This document shows, piece by piece, positions 8,332 through 19,438 of a stretch of DNA of 64,000 nt. Made by a program: the position numbers and the translations under genes. Each line of letters begins with the position of its first letter. Position 1 is the first letter of the stretch. The stretch is from Chelativorans sp. ZYF759. Lineage in GTDB: Bacteria; Pseudomonadota; Alphaproteobacteria; Rhizobiales; Rhizobiaceae. A model generated the notes under the pieces. That model worked only from the letters and a program-made list of their open reading frames with translations. It was not told the origin of the DNA and made no database searches. The stretch spans positions 150,627 through 214,626 of the forward strand of contig NZ_WVVV01000007.1 of NCBI RefSeq assembly GCF_012911015.1, written 5' to 3'.

Positions 8332-9396
8332 TCAGAGCCAGCCGGACAATTCGCGCCTGATCAGGCTCTCGATGACGGCCATGCCCTCGTCGCTGTCGTT
8401 GAGACAGGGAATGTGCGTGAAGTTCTCGCCGCCGGCCTCGTGGAAGATCTCGCCTGCTTCGCCGGCAATCTCCTCGAGCGTTTCCAGGCAGTCGACGACG
8501 AAGCCCGGGTTGAAGACGGCGATCGACTTCACGCCGTTCCTGGCCATCGCCTCGACCGTCTTGTCGGTATAGGGCTGCAGCCACTCTTCGGGCCCGAAGC
8601 GCGACTGGAACGTCGTGATCAGCTTCTTCTCGCCCCAGCCCAGGCGCTCGCGCAGCAGTCGCGTCGTCTTGTGGCAATGACAGTGATAGGGATCACCCTT
8701 CCTGAAATAGCTCTGCGGGATGCCGTGATAGGAGGCGATGACGACCTCCGGCTCGAATTCCAGCGTCGCCATGTGGTTTTCGATCGAGCGGGCCAGGGCC
8801 TCGATATAGATCGGCTCGTCATAATAGGACGGGACGGTGCGAGCTGCCGGCTGGAAACGCAGCTTCTTCAGCGCGTCGAAGAACTTGTCGTTGACCGTGG
8901 CGGTGGTGGTCGCCGAGTATTGGGGGTAGAGCGGAAACATGACGATGCGATCGCAGCCCGCATCCATCATCTTCGTCACCACGCTCTCCATGGAAGGGTT
9001 GCCGTAGCGCATCGCCCAGTCGACATGGATGTGGTCGTGTTCGGACAAGGCGGCTGCCAGCTTGTCGGATTGCGAGCGCGTGAAAGTGCGCAGTGGCGAC
9101 TCGTTCTTCTCCTGGTTCCAGATTTCGTCATAGGCAGCGCCCGATTTTTTCGGCCTGCGCGAGAGCACGATTCCCTGCAGGATGGGCTGCCACAGCACGC
9201 TCGGCCATTCGATGACCCTCTTGTCGGACAGGAACTCGCTCAGATATCGGCGCATGGACCAGTAATCAGTGGCGTCGGGCGTGCCCAGATTGACCAGCAT
9301 GACACCGGTCTTGCGCGGCTTGACGGGCGGATGGTCCTTCGGCAGCGGGCCAATGGCGCGCGCACTGCTCCGGTCGATGGTGGTCTGGATGGTCAT
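8332..9396 (-). CDS. hemH: Ferrochelatase
   Basis: A 354-residue enzyme that inserts Fe2+ into protoporphyrin IX, the last step of heme synthesis. Family landmarks are VNLGTPDATDYWSMRRYLSEFLSDKRV at the N-terminus, MRYGNPSM, the catalytic histidine in VIASYHGIPQSYF (about residue 220) and the glutamate in FNPGFVVDCLETLEEI (about residue 290). The N-terminal extension of about 30 residues before the core is common in rhizobia. It has its own transcription unit ahead of the DUF4342 gene. No Irr or RirA site could be confirmed by eye in the 106-bp upstream spacer. Confidence 0.96.
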   Translation of the reverse strand: MTIQTTIDRSSARAIGPLPKDHPPVKPRKTGVMLVNLGTPDATDYWSMRRYLSEFLSDKRVIEWPSVLWQPILQGIVLSRRPKKSGAAYDEIWNQEKNESPLRTFTRSQSDKLAAALSEHDHIHVDWAMRYGNPSMESVVTKMMDAGCDRIVMFPLYPQYSATTTATVNDKFFDALKKLRFQPAARTVPSYYDEPIYIEALARSIENHMATLEFEPEVVIASYHGIPQSYFRKGDPYHCHCHKTTRLLRERLGWGEKKLITTFQSRFGPEEWLQPYTDKTVEAMARNGVKSIAVFNPGFVVDCLETLEEIAGEAGEIFHEAGGENFTHIPCLNDSDEGMAVIESLIRRELSGWL

Positions 9397-9502
9397 GAGA
9401 TCGAATTCCCGTGAGGTGTTGGGCCAAAACTAGACGTTCCGTCCACCGGTTCAATGGTGGGCCGGCCGGAGCCCGGCCGCCGCGACAATTTGCGTCGCGC
9501 AA

Positions 9503-10756
9503 CTAGTGCGCGTAGTCGCGCTCGTCTGAAATCACCTTGCCGTCATTGGGCAGGGAGCCCGGCGCGACGATCTCCACACCGCCCCCGAGCTTCGTGATCT
9601 CGCGCAGGCTGGCGGCGATGGCGTCCAGGTCGGGGTTGGCGCCGGCGGCCGGTTCTACTTCGAGCCGCATCGCGTCCTGGTCACCCCTGCGGACAACCAC
9701 GAGCCGCGCACGGGCGATCTCGGCGTGAAGCGCCACGATCTGCGAGACATGTTTGGGGTCGACGAACATGCCCTTGACCTTGGTGCGCTGGTCGGCGCGG
9801 CCCATCCAGCCCGCGATGCGCGTGCCGGTGCGCCCGCAAGGCGAGGGCTCGCTCAGCACCGCCGAGAGATCGCCGGTACCAAGCCGCACCAACGGATAGG
9901 CCGGGTTGAGGCAGGTGATGACGAGTTCGCCGACCTCGCCATGCGCGACTGGGTCGCCGGTGCCGGGCCGCACGATCTCCACGATCAGTTCCTCGCCCAC
10001 GACCATGCCGGGCAGCGGCTCGCCCGCGTCGTTCGTTGTCTCATAGGCGATTACGCCGAACTCAGCCGTCGCGTAGCATTGCAGCACGTTGACGCCGCGC
10101 GTGGCATATTCGGCCCGCAGCGAGGGAAAGAGCGCGCCCCCGGACACAAGCGCGCGGCGGAGGGATGAGAGGTCGCGGCCGGCTTCCAGAGCCTTGTCGA
10201 GGATGATCTTCAGGAAGTCGGGCGTGCCGGCATAGACGGTGGGCTTCAGCATCGCAGCTGCCTCGACCTGCATGTCCGTGTTGCCGGTTCCCGCCGCAAA
10301 GACAGCGCATCCCAGCGCCCGCGCGCCAGCATCGAGCATGAATCCGCCAGGTGTCATGTGGTAGGAAAAGGCATTATGGACGAGATCGCCGGGGCGAATG
10401 CCGGCGGCGAAGAATGCACGCGCGACGTTGAGGGTCTGCTCCTGCGAGAGTTCGGGCTCGAAGATCGGGCCGGGCGACATGAAGACGCGCTGACCGCTCA
10501 GCGCGGCCATGTCGGCATAGCCGCCGAAGGGCGGGTCTTCCGACTGCAAACGCATCAGTTCGGATTTGCGCAGGACGGGCAGGGCCGCAAGCGCCTCGCG
10601 CGACATCACCTTTTCCGGGTCCACGCCCTCGAGCCAGTTGCCCAGCCCGGACATGCGCAGCATGGCAGTTCGCAGGAAGCCGGGCAGGCGAGAAAACAGC
10701 TCTATCTCGCGTTCTTCCGGGGCGCGCGTCTCGAGCGCGTCGAAATGCAGGCTCAT
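9503..10756 (-). CDS. PaaK-like phenylacetate-CoA ligase family protein
   Basis: A 417-residue adenylate-forming enzyme of the PaaK/CapK subgroup. An SYHMTPGG stretch occupies the position of the nucleotide-binding loop. YAGTPDFLKIIL, VSGGALFPSLRAEY and QCYATAEFGVIAYE are core motifs of the family, and the C-terminal half has RLGTGDLSAVL and GWMGRADQRTKVKGMFVDP, the hinge and lid region. Members join CoA to phenylacetate or other aryl acids. No paa genes flank it, so the acid substrate is unknown. It is monocistronic, 27 bp downstream of the Zn peptidase. Confidence 0.85.
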   Translation of the reverse strand: MSLHFDALETRAPEEREIELFSRLPGFLRTAMLRMSGLGNWLEGVDPEKVMSREALAALPVLRKSELMRLQSEDPPFGGYADMAALSGQRVFMSPGPIFEPELSQEQTLNVARAFFAAGIRPGDLVHNAFSYHMTPGGFMLDAGARALGCAVFAAGTGNTDMQVEAAAMLKPTVYAGTPDFLKIILDKALEAGRDLSSLRRALVSGGALFPSLRAEYATRGVNVLQCYATAEFGVIAYETTNDAGEPLPGMVVGEELIVEIVRPGTGDPVAHGEVGELVITCLNPAYPLVRLGTGDLSAVLSEPSPCGRTGTRIAGWMGRADQRTKVKGMFVDPKHVSQIVALHAEIARARLVVVRRGDQDAMRLEVEPAAGANPDLDAIAASLREITKLGGGVEIVAPGSLPNDGKVISDERDYAH

Positions 10757-10783
10757 GGTTCCCCCCTGGTTTCTCCGTCACAC

Positions 10784-11464
10784 TTATCGCAGCAGCCTGA
10801 TCCAGCGCGCAAGGTTGATCAGCGAAATGAGTGCGCTCGCGACATAGGTCCATGCCGCCGCCCGAAGCACGCTGCGGACGGGAGAAAGGTCCTCTTCCTG
10901 GAGATACTGCCCATCCTTGAGGATCGGCAGTGCCTTGCCGAAACTGGCGTCGAGCTCGACGGGGAGGGTGACCAGATTGACGATGACCCGCACGGACAAC
11001 AGCGCCACGCCAATGGCTATCACGCCGAACAGCGCGGCTGGCGCGCGCAGCACTATTCCCAGGACCGGGGCGGCAAGAAAGACGATCCCCGCGAGGCGGT
11101 CGCTGACCATCGCCAGCTTGACCAGCCGCTGGCGCATCCCCAGCATCCGCTCGTTGCCCGCATCCTGAAGCGCGTGCGAGACCTCGTGGGCCGCAATAGC
11201 GACAGCAGCCAGCGAACGCCCATCATGGTGCTGCGGCAAGAGCCGCACCACCTTCGCCTCCGGATCGTAGTGATCGCCGGTCTGGGTAATCTCGACCCCG
11301 ACATTGGGCAGGTCGAAGCGATTGAGGAGATGCCGCGCGAGTTCGCCACCCGTCCCCGGAAGATCGGGACGTTCGTCCGAGTGCCTCGAAATCGTATGGC
11401 GGACCCAGAGCTGGGGGAGGACGACGGCGGCGAGGAGGAGGGCGACAGCGATCGCGACGAGCAT
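10784..11464 (-). CDS. Zinc metallopeptidase, YugP type (Zn_peptidase_2)
   Basis: A 226-residue membrane protease-like protein. The zinc motif HEVSH (HExxH) is in AAHEVSHALQDAGN at about residues 91-104. An N-terminal membrane segment covers residues 1-20, and further hydrophobic helices lie at about residues 117-165 and near the C-terminus. NVGVEITQTGDHYDPEAKVVRL matches the family's pre-catalytic block. Function in bacteria is not established. It is shorter than many members, which have about 230-240 residues, but has all visible key residues. Confidence 0.85.
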   Translation of the reverse strand: MLVAIAVALLLAAVVLPQLWVRHTISRHSDERPDLPGTGGELARHLLNRFDLPNVGVEITQTGDHYDPEAKVVRLLPQHHDGRSLAAVAIAAHEVSHALQDAGNERMLGMRQRLVKLAMVSDRLAGIVFLAAPVLGIVLRAPAALFGVIAIGVALLSVRVIVNLVTLPVELDASFGKALPILKDGQYLQEEDLSPVRSVLRAAAWTYVASALISLINLARWIRLLR

Positions 11465-11495
11465 CGGCGGCGGTCACCCTCCTTGTCGCGTCAAA

Positions 11496-11894
11496 TCAGG
11501 ACATGCCCTGACGGCGTACCAGCGAGAACTGGTTGCCAGCGGCCGCGGTGCAGTTGAGCTGCGTCGCGCTGATCATCATGCAGTTGAAGCTGATGGGGGC
11601 CTGGCGCAGCAGCGATTGACCGTTAATCTCGTAGACGTTCTCGCCGCGCCGCCCGTAATTGCCTTCCGAAATGGTGTTGCCGGTATCGTTGGCAACCGTG
11701 GTGAAGCGGCCTCCGACAAAGCGCGATGTGGCCACGCCGTCCGTGCTCAGCCATTCACCTTCGATATTCATCGTCGGCGCCGTGGGCGCCTGCGAAACGG
11801 GACCGCGCATCGGCGGAGGACCCATGGCCTGACAGCCGGCGAGCGCGGCGGCGAGACCTATGGCTGCCGCACCTTTCAACATCGCGTTGGACAT
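11496..11894 (-). CDS. omp10: Omp10-like outer membrane lipoprotein
   Basis: A 132-residue lipoprotein. A signal peptide leads to the lipobox LAGC, with lipid-modified Cys at about residue 21. A proline-rich linker follows, then a compact domain with IEGEWLSTDGVATSRF, ISEGNY and NCMMISATQLNCTAAAGNQFSLVRR. The last block closely follows the C-terminus of Brucella Omp10 (SPTQLNCTS then FSLTRR). Omp10 is a surface lipoprotein of Brucella important for envelope integrity. The frame opens at 11936, but the start with a proper signal peptide is ATG 11894. Confidence 0.8.
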   Translation of the reverse strand: MSNAMLKGAAAIGLAAALAGCQAMGPPPMRGPVSQAPTAPTMNIEGEWLSTDGVATSRFVGGRFTTVANDTGNTISEGNYGRRGENVYEINGQSLLRQAPISFNCMMISATQLNCTAAAGNQFSLVRRQGMS

Positions 11895-12023
11895 TATGGA
11901 AAACTCCCTCTCCTCGGAACCGCTGGCCTTTTCCATTGGCCCGTTTCAGGGGCGAAAGCAAGGCGAGTAAAGGCCAACGCAACGTGAACGCAGCGACGCT
12001 GGTTTTGTTGCACTGGCCATGAG

Positions 12024-12965
12024 TCAGGCAGAAGCATTCAGGGCACGGCGCTCGGCAATTGCACTCAATACGTCGATCAGCGCCAGCCGGTTTTCCGCGA
12101 TGCCCTTGTAGGCGATCTGGGCGTCACTGAGCGCTCCGAGCTGATCGGCCAGAGACGCGGCAAGCCGGGCCCCATCGGGGTGGGAGGCAAGCCGGCGCAG
12201 CGGATCGAGGTGGATGCGGATGGTGAACAGGATATCCCCGCTCACGGGCAAACGGCGCAGTGTCTGGCGCTCGACGCGGATGAAGGTGCCGGCCAGCAGA
12301 TCCTTGCCGAGCAGGCCACCTTCTTCCGCGCTGATGCCCGCGTCACGCTGCCCTTTCGAGCGGGGGTGGTGCAGGCGGTCATCCTCCTGCAGAGACCAGT
12401 TCAGCCGCTCGACAGGCTGAGCCACCCGGAGGTTGTCGAACATCCGCGCGATAAGGGTGGCTGACCGGGTGCCGGCCGAAAAGCCCGGAACCGGGGCATG
12501 GATTTCGTCCAACGTGCGTGAGAATTTCTCAGAAAGGCTCCACGACGAGGGAAAGCACAGGGCGGCTGCGGCGAGACGCCAACCCTTCTCGTCCCTGCGC
12601 ATCAGTACGAGATCCTCCTGAACCAGGCGCGACGCGATCAGAAGCGGTGTATCGGGCCGGTCCGTGAGCGCCACTTTGCGGCCGGCGGGCACGATTTCGA
12701 TGACGCCGTCGTTCTTTCTGTAGAGTTCGGGGTGGCGCGTCGTCAGATGCTCGGTGAGAAGGTCCAGCACCTCCCTCTGGGCTGCTCGCGTGGATGGCTC
12801 GGCCGCGAAGACGGTCTCATGAGCGCTGGCGTAGAGGCGTTCCTTCTGGTCCAGATGATCGACCAGCCGGTCATCGATCTCGATCCATTCGGCGGGGTCG
12901 AGCGGCCTCAGGCCAATGGTGAAGGGGATGGCCGACCCGTCATAGGGCGTACGGGCGAGGCTCAT
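12024..12965 (-). CDS. HODM-type heme-dependent oxidative N-demethylase family protein (DUF3445)
   Basis: A 313-residue protein of the DUF3445/HODM_asu-like family. Signature blocks are FTIGLRPLDPAEWIEIDDRL at the N-terminus, LLIASRLVQEDLVLMRR, LCFPSSWSLSEKFSRTLDEIHAPVPGF in the middle, and NWSLQEDDRLHHP. The characterised member is the heme subunit of a Pseudomonas mendocina dimethylamine monooxygenase that demethylates secondary amines. Here no partner reductase subunits lie nearby, so the substrate and electron donor are open. It is followed at 66 bp by pepF in the same orientation. Confidence 0.85.
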   Translation of the reverse strand: MSLARTPYDGSAIPFTIGLRPLDPAEWIEIDDRLVDHLDQKERLYASAHETVFAAEPSTRAAQREVLDLLTEHLTTRHPELYRKNDGVIEIVPAGRKVALTDRPDTPLLIASRLVQEDLVLMRRDEKGWRLAAAALCFPSSWSLSEKFSRTLDEIHAPVPGFSAGTRSATLIARMFDNLRVAQPVERLNWSLQEDDRLHHPRSKGQRDAGISAEEGGLLGKDLLAGTFIRVERQTLRRLPVSGDILFTIRIHLDPLRRLASHPDGARLAASLADQLGALSDAQIAYKGIAENRLALIDVLSAIAERRALNASA

Positions 12966-13031
12966 GGTCCCGGTCCCGCCGGCGTCGCCACGGGTGCGCG
13001 CGCATATGCGACCCGCCGCTCGCCCATGGCA

Positions 13032-14894
13032 TCAAGCTGGCTCATCTTCCATCGCTTCGAGTTCATCGATGAGGCCTTCGATCACCGAAAGTCCCTTCTG
13101 CCAGAAGGCGGGATCGGACGCGTCGAGGCCGAAGGGCGCCAGCAGCTCGGAATGGTGCTTGGTGCCGCCGGCCTTGAGCATCTCGAAATATTTGTCCTGA
13201 AAGCCGCTCGCGGCGTCCTGGTAAACGGCGAAGAGCGAGTTCACCAGGCAATCCCCGAATGCGTAGGCGTAGACGTAGAAGGGCGAGTGCACGAAGTGCG
13301 GGATATAGGCCCAGAAGGTCTCGTATCCCTCGCCAAGCCGGATCGCGGGGCCGAGACTCTCGCGCTGGATCTCCAGCCAGAACTGGCCGATCTGGTCGGA
13401 CGTCAGTTCGCCGTCGCGGCGGGCCTCGTGCAGCTTGCGCTCGAAGGCATAGAAGGCGATCTGGCGGATCACCGTGTTGATCATGTCCTCAACCTTCTGG
13501 GCCAGCATCGCCTTGCGCTCGCGCCGGCTGGTCGTGCGCTCCAGGAGCGAACGGAAGGTGAGCATCTCACCGAAGACGGAAGCCGTCTCGGCCAGAGTCA
13601 GCGGCGTGGCGGCCATCAGCGCGCCCTGCCGCGCGGCCAGAACCTGGTGGACGCCATGGCCGAGTTCGTGGGCAAGCGTCATCACGTCCCGCGGCTTGCC
13701 CATGTAATTGACCAGCACGTAGGGGTGGGCCGAGGGCACGGTGGGATGGGAGAAGGCGCCGGGAGCCTTGCCGGATCTCACCGGCGCGTCGATCCACCGG
13801 CGCTCGAAGAAGTCGCGGGCGATCGCGGCCATGCGCGGATCGAATTCGCCGTAGGCCGACAGCACCATGTTGCGGGCCTCGTCCCACCCAATCACATCCT
13901 GCGGCGATTCGGGCAGGGGCGCATTTCGATCCCAGTGGTTGAGCTGCTCCATGCCAAGCCACCTGGCCTTCATGGCATAATAGCGGTGCGAGAGGCGCGG
14001 ATAGGCCTCCTGGACAGCATCCGCCAGCGCGTCCACCACCTCGCGTTCGACACGATTTGCCAGATGGCGGGAGTCGGCGATGTCGGAGAAGCCGCGCCAG
14101 CGATCGGAAATCTCCTTGTCCTTGGCCAGCGTGTTGTGGATCAGCGTGAAGGTTCGCAGGTTCTGCTTCAGCGTATCCGCCAGCGCCTCGGAAGCCTCGC
14201 GACGCACCTCGCCATCGGGATCCTGCAGGCGGTTGAGCGTCGGTTCAAGCGACAGTTCCTCGTCGCCCACGCGAAAGCGAAGCCCCGTCATCGTCTCGTC
14301 GAAGAGCCGGTTCCATGCGCCGCGCCCCGTCAGCGATTTCTCATGGAAGAGCTGCTCGATGCGGTCTTCCAGTTGGTAGGGCCGGTCCATGCGCAGGTCG
14401 ACGACCCATGGCCGGTAACGGGCAAGGCCCGGCGACGTCTCCAGCGCCCGTTCGATGACCGTGTCGTCGATGCGGTTCAGTTCGAGCGGAAAGAAGAGGA
14501 GGTGAGACCCGATGTCGGTCAGCTTCTGCTGTACGTCGCCATAGAGCTTGGCGCGGGCCGGGTCGGAGGTATCTCCCGCGTAGAGCAGGCCGGCATAGGA
14601 ACCTATGCGCCCCGTCAGGTCCTCCAGTGCATCGAACTCCTCGATGGCCTGTCCCAACCGGCCCTCAGGGCCCAGGGCTGCTTCATCCGCCAGCCTGCCC
14701 TTCCACATGCCTTCGAAGGCGGTGGCATTTTCGGCCGCGCGTGTGAGATCGCGCGCAAGTTCAGGCGACTCCATCCCGGGATAGAGGTCGGCGAGGTTCC
14801 ATTCCGGCAAGTCGCCGAACTGGCGCTGCGCATCGCGCGCTGACGGTGAGCGCGATTCGGCAATTGCCTGCACGCTTGGCTGGTTGGCCTTCAT
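13032..14894 (-). CDS. pepF: M3 family oligoendopeptidase F
   Basis: A 620-residue cytosolic zinc metallopeptidase that cleaves short peptides. The catalytic motif HELGHGVHQ lies in DVMTLAHELGHGVHQVLA near residue 400, with the third ligand region TLAETASVFGEML about 25 residues on. LPEWNLADLYPGM and the family's C-terminal PHFVHSPFYVYAYAFGDCLVNSLF are intact. The frame opens at 14948, but ATG 14894 (MKANQPS) follows an AAGGA ribosome site. It diverges from the sigma-54 response regulator gene. Confidence 0.93.
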   Translation of the reverse strand: MKANQPSVQAIAESRSPSARDAQRQFGDLPEWNLADLYPGMESPELARDLTRAAENATAFEGMWKGRLADEAALGPEGRLGQAIEEFDALEDLTGRIGSYAGLLYAGDTSDPARAKLYGDVQQKLTDIGSHLLFFPLELNRIDDTVIERALETSPGLARYRPWVVDLRMDRPYQLEDRIEQLFHEKSLTGRGAWNRLFDETMTGLRFRVGDEELSLEPTLNRLQDPDGEVRREASEALADTLKQNLRTFTLIHNTLAKDKEISDRWRGFSDIADSRHLANRVEREVVDALADAVQEAYPRLSHRYYAMKARWLGMEQLNHWDRNAPLPESPQDVIGWDEARNMVLSAYGEFDPRMAAIARDFFERRWIDAPVRSGKAPGAFSHPTVPSAHPYVLVNYMGKPRDVMTLAHELGHGVHQVLAARQGALMAATPLTLAETASVFGEMLTFRSLLERTTSRRERKAMLAQKVEDMINTVIRQIAFYAFERKLHEARRDGELTSDQIGQFWLEIQRESLGPAIRLGEGYETFWAYIPHFVHSPFYVYAYAFGDCLVNSLFAVYQDAASGFQDKYFEMLKAGGTKHHSELLAPFGLDASDPAFWQKGLSVIEGLIDELEAMEDEPA

Positions 14895-15065
14895 AGAACG
14901 TCCTTGCCTCATCTCGTGATCGCCCCCGACCCCGAAATCCTGCTCCATGTCGATCCGCGTCCTAAGAAATCATTCACCCGACTTCTTGAACTCTTGTTCA
15001 CGGGGATGTGCCACTTTGAAGCAGGCCCAAGCCGCAACCACAATTACGGATCGCAAGCAGACTTC

Positions 15066-16571
<1,506 letters not shown>

Positions 16572-16679
16572 GGTGCGCGTCAACGCTTCGTTCACCATGG
16601 CGACCGGGTCCGAAGGAATGTGGCAGGCGGCCATCTGGTTGCCACCGTCTCGTCCCATTTCTCCTTCTATAATTGCTGA

Positions 16680-16687
16680 TTAACCAT
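16680..16687 (+). promoter_or_regulatory. TTAACCAT element upstream of the DUF882 gene
   Basis: TTAACCAT is a common half-site in alphaproteobacterial CtrA targets. It lies 26 bp before the GTG start of the DUF882 gene in a 141-bp spacer. A second half-site at N7 spacing is missing, so this is only suggestive. Confidence 0.25.
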
Positions 16688-16712
16688 TAGTATCGATACT
16701 CAGGCCAGTAGG

Positions 16713-18695
16713 GTGACCCGGGGGACGATATCCGGGGAAGCCAGGTTTCAAACCACAGGCGTAGTTTTGAAAATCACAGCGAAGACCACACTGGGGACAA
16801 GGGTCTTGGACAGAGCAACGGCATTCGTGCCGCTCTCGCTCGCCTTGGCGCTGGTTATCCTCCTGATGGCGTCCGTTTCGGCAAGCGCGGAGACCCGGAC
16901 GCTCAGGCTGCACTTCACGCACACCAATGAGCGTGCCGAGATCACCTTCAAGCGCAACGGGCGCTACATCAAGGAAGGCCTCGACAAGATCAACTGGATC
17001 CTACGTGACTGGCGGCGCAACGAGGCCACCGAGATGGACCCCCAGGTGCTGGATCTCCTCTGGGAAGTCTATCAGCAGTCGGGCTCGCGCGCCTATATCC
17101 ACGTCATTTCCGCCTATCGCTCGCCGGCCACGAACCAGATGCTGCGCAGCCGCAGTTCGGGCGTTGCCGACAACAGCCAGCACACGCGCGGCAAGGCGAT
17201 CGACTTCTTCCTGCCGGACGTCTCGCCCGCCAAGCTGCGTGAACTCGGACTGCGCCGTCACGGCGGCGGTGTGGGCTACTACCCGAGCTCGGGCTCGCCC
17301 TTCGTCCATCTCGATTCGGGCAGCGTGCGGCACTGGCCGCGCATGAACCGCCAGCAATTGATGGCAGTGTTCCCGGACGGCAAGACCATTCACGTGCCGA
17401 GTGACGGCAGGCCGCTTCCCGGCTACCAGCAGGCCATGGCCGAATATGAATCCCGTCAGCGCGGCCGCGGCTCCGTCCAGGTTGCGAGCGGGGATTCCTC
17501 CCCGGCAGGCTCCTCGTCAGGGGGCGGGTTCCTGAGCGCGCTGTTTGGCGGCAATCGTTCCTCTTCCAACCAGCAGGCTGCCCAGGCCGCCGCTCCGGCA
17601 AGCGCGGGCACTGCGACCGCCCGCGCAGCCGCACCGACACCTTCGGCCCCCGTGCGCCAGAGCGAAGAGCGCCCGGCCACGCCGGAGACAATCCTGGCCG
17701 CCCTTCCGCCCAGCCGGGTTCCGATCCCCATGACCGCGCCGCGGCCTTCCGCCCCGGTAGGCGTTGCAACGCAGGCCGCGCCTTCGCCGGAGGCAGCGCC
17801 CACGGCGCAAGCCGTGGCAGAGGCCCGTCCCGTGCCGCCCGCCGAGGTGCCCTTCGAAGTGCGCGACGAAGCTGAAATCCTGCGCGAGCTGGAAGAGCGG
17901 CGCTCGGCGCAGACGACGCAGACTGCCCAGATGGCTCCCATTCCCATGCCACGCCCTGATCGCGGTGCGCCGGCCGAATCGTCGCTGGTGGTCGCCTCTG
18001 CCGACTCCATCCCCGAATCGATTTCCGCGCTTTCCAGCCAGTCACGTGATGCCGGAAGCGAAGCCATCGAAGGGCTGTTGGCTTCCGCGGGCGGTGGGAG
18101 CGTGCCTGTTCCCCTCATGCGGTCGCGCGCCTCCGAGCCGGAAGCACCGACATCCGGCATGATGGCCGGCGACAGCGAACGTTCGCCCATCGTGTTGGCC
18201 GCGCTTCCCGAATCCGCGTCCGCGCGCGCCAGCGGCGCCCTGTCGAACAGCGATAGCGCGGATGCCGCCGCCGCCAAGCAGCGCGCCCTCGCGGCGACCG
18301 GCGACAACCGGCTTGCACCGATTTCGGCGGCTGCCTCGCCGCGTCGTGCCATCATGGCCCGTCAGGAAGGCGTCGATGCGGTCGCGGCTCTCGATTCGGG
18401 CGTGCGCACGACCGGCAAGTCGGCGCGGCCGAGCGTGCAAGATGCACGCACCCGCTCGCGCCGGCCCCAAAACATGCCGGTCGAGGCCGAGAGTGCACGC
18501 TGGGCGTTCGAGACGGCCTCGATCAGCACGGTCACCAATGGAACGCGCGCGCCGTCCTTTGCCCAGGGTCCGCTGACCAGCACACCGCAGGCCGTCTACA
18601 CGGCCGGTTTCCAGCAGGTCGCGGTTGCTGACGTGCACCGGTTCCGCGGCAACGCCGTGCAGTTCATGTCGGTTGCGCGCTTCCGCGCCAACTGA
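16713..18695 (+). CDS. DUF882 (YcbK-type) exported murein peptidase-like protein with long disordered tail
   Basis: A 660-residue exported protein. A signal segment lies at about residues 38-60 and ends ASA before ETRTLRL. The DUF882/peptidase M15 domain runs to about residue 240 and holds the zinc-site motifs SAYRSPATN, SQHTRGKAIDFF and FVHLDSG. The remaining 420 residues are low-complexity Ala/Pro/Ser/Arg sequence, probably disordered and periplasmic. E. coli MepK (YcbK) is a DUF882 endopeptidase that cuts peptidoglycan cross-links. The start is uncertain: GTG 16713 was used, and TTG 16767 would leave a more typical signal peptide. Confidence 0.85.
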   Translation: MTRGTISGEARFQTTGVVLKITAKTTLGTRVLDRATAFVPLSLALALVILLMASVSASAETRTLRLHFTHTNERAEITFKRNGRYIKEGLDKINWILRDWRRNEATEMDPQVLDLLWEVYQQSGSRAYIHVISAYRSPATNQMLRSRSSGVADNSQHTRGKAIDFFLPDVSPAKLRELGLRRHGGGVGYYPSSGSPFVHLDSGSVRHWPRMNRQQLMAVFPDGKTIHVPSDGRPLPGYQQAMAEYESRQRGRGSVQVASGDSSPAGSSSGGGFLSALFGGNRSSSNQQAAQAAAPASAGTATARAAAPTPSAPVRQSEERPATPETILAALPPSRVPIPMTAPRPSAPVGVATQAAPSPEAAPTAQAVAEARPVPPAEVPFEVRDEAEILRELEERRSAQTTQTAQMAPIPMPRPDRGAPAESSLVVASADSIPESISALSSQSRDAGSEAIEGLLASAGGGSVPVPLMRSRASEPEAPTSGMMAGDSERSPIVLAALPESASARASGALSNSDSADAAAAKQRALAATGDNRLAPISAAASPRRAIMARQEGVDAVAALDSGVRTTGKSARPSVQDARTRSRRPQNMPVEAESARWAFETASISTVTNGTRAPSFAQGPLTSTPQAVYTAGFQQVAVADVHRFRGNAVQFMSVARFRAN

Positions 18696-18711
18696 GGCTA
18701 GGACAAAGGGG

Positions 18712-19347
18712 TCAGGCGCGGCGTAGCCGCGCGGCCTCGCGTGCGAGATCCTCGATCGCCTGCCAGTCGCGGTTCTCCACCAGATCGGCCGGTGCAACCC
18801 ATGACCCGCCCACGCAGACGACGTTAGGCAGTGCCAGATAGCGATCGGCGCTTTCGCGCGTGATCCCGCCGGTGGGGCAGAAGCGCGCTTCCGCCAGAGG
18901 AGAGGCCAGCGCCTTCAGATAGTCGGCGCCGCCTGCCGGTTCCGCCGGGAAGAACTTCATCATTGTCAGTCCTTCTTCCAGCATGGCCATCGCTTCGCTC
19001 GGCGTTGCCACGCCCGGCAGGAACGGCACGTCGCTGATATTGGCCGCATCGATCAGTTCCTGCGTGGTACCGGGGCTGACAATGAAACGTGAACCGGCCG
19101 CCGCGGCCTCCTGGAACTGAATGGCGTTGCGCACCGTGCCGGCGCCGACGATGATTTCAGGCGCTTCGTCCGCGATCAGTCGGATGGCGTCCAGCGCATG
19201 CCGGGTACGCAGCGTGATCTCGATGGCGGGCAGGCCGCCGCGCATCAGTGCCTGCGCGAGCGGCACAGCGTCGGAGAGCCTGTTGATCACGAGGACGGGC
19301 AGGACGGGTTGTCCGTCGAGAACCGCAACCAGGGATTGGTTCTTCAT
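18712..19347 (-). CDS. eda: 2-dehydro-3-deoxy-phosphogluconate (KDPG/KHG) aldolase
   Basis: A 211-residue class I aldolase of the Entner-Doudoroff pathway that splits KDPG into pyruvate and glyceraldehyde-3-phosphate. The catalytic Glu is in PAIEITLRT, the Schiff-base Lys in [10 protein letters not shown], and the phosphate-binding glycines in [14 protein letters not shown] and [10 protein letters not shown] are also family hallmarks. ATG 19377 is an alternative start ten codons upstream, and [10 protein letters not shown] fits homologues better. No edd or kdg gene is adjacent, so the gene stands alone between a DUF882 gene and a muramidase. Confidence 0.92.
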   Translation of the reverse strand: MKNQSLVAVLDGQPVLPVLVINRLSDAVPLAQALMRGGLPAIEITLRTRHALDAIRLIADEAPEIIVGAGTVRNAIQFQEAAAAGSRFIVSPGTTQELIDAANISDVPFLPGVATPSEAMAMLEEGLTMMKFFPAEPAGGADYLKALASPLAEARFCPTGGITRESADRYLALPNVVCVGGSWVAPADLVENRDWQAIEDLAREAARLRRA

Positions 19348-19438
19348 GGCGTGCCTGCTTCCTTCTGCTTCCTTCATCGCGCCGATTATCAGACGCTGCG
19401 GAAGCTGTCCATTTCATACGCGGCCTTAGCCCGCTGCC

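Noticed and set aside
12732..14843. Plus-strand open frame of 703 codons opposite pepF and the HODM gene
   Set aside because: This is a GC-skew shadow. The minus strand carries HELGHGVHQ and other conserved motifs.
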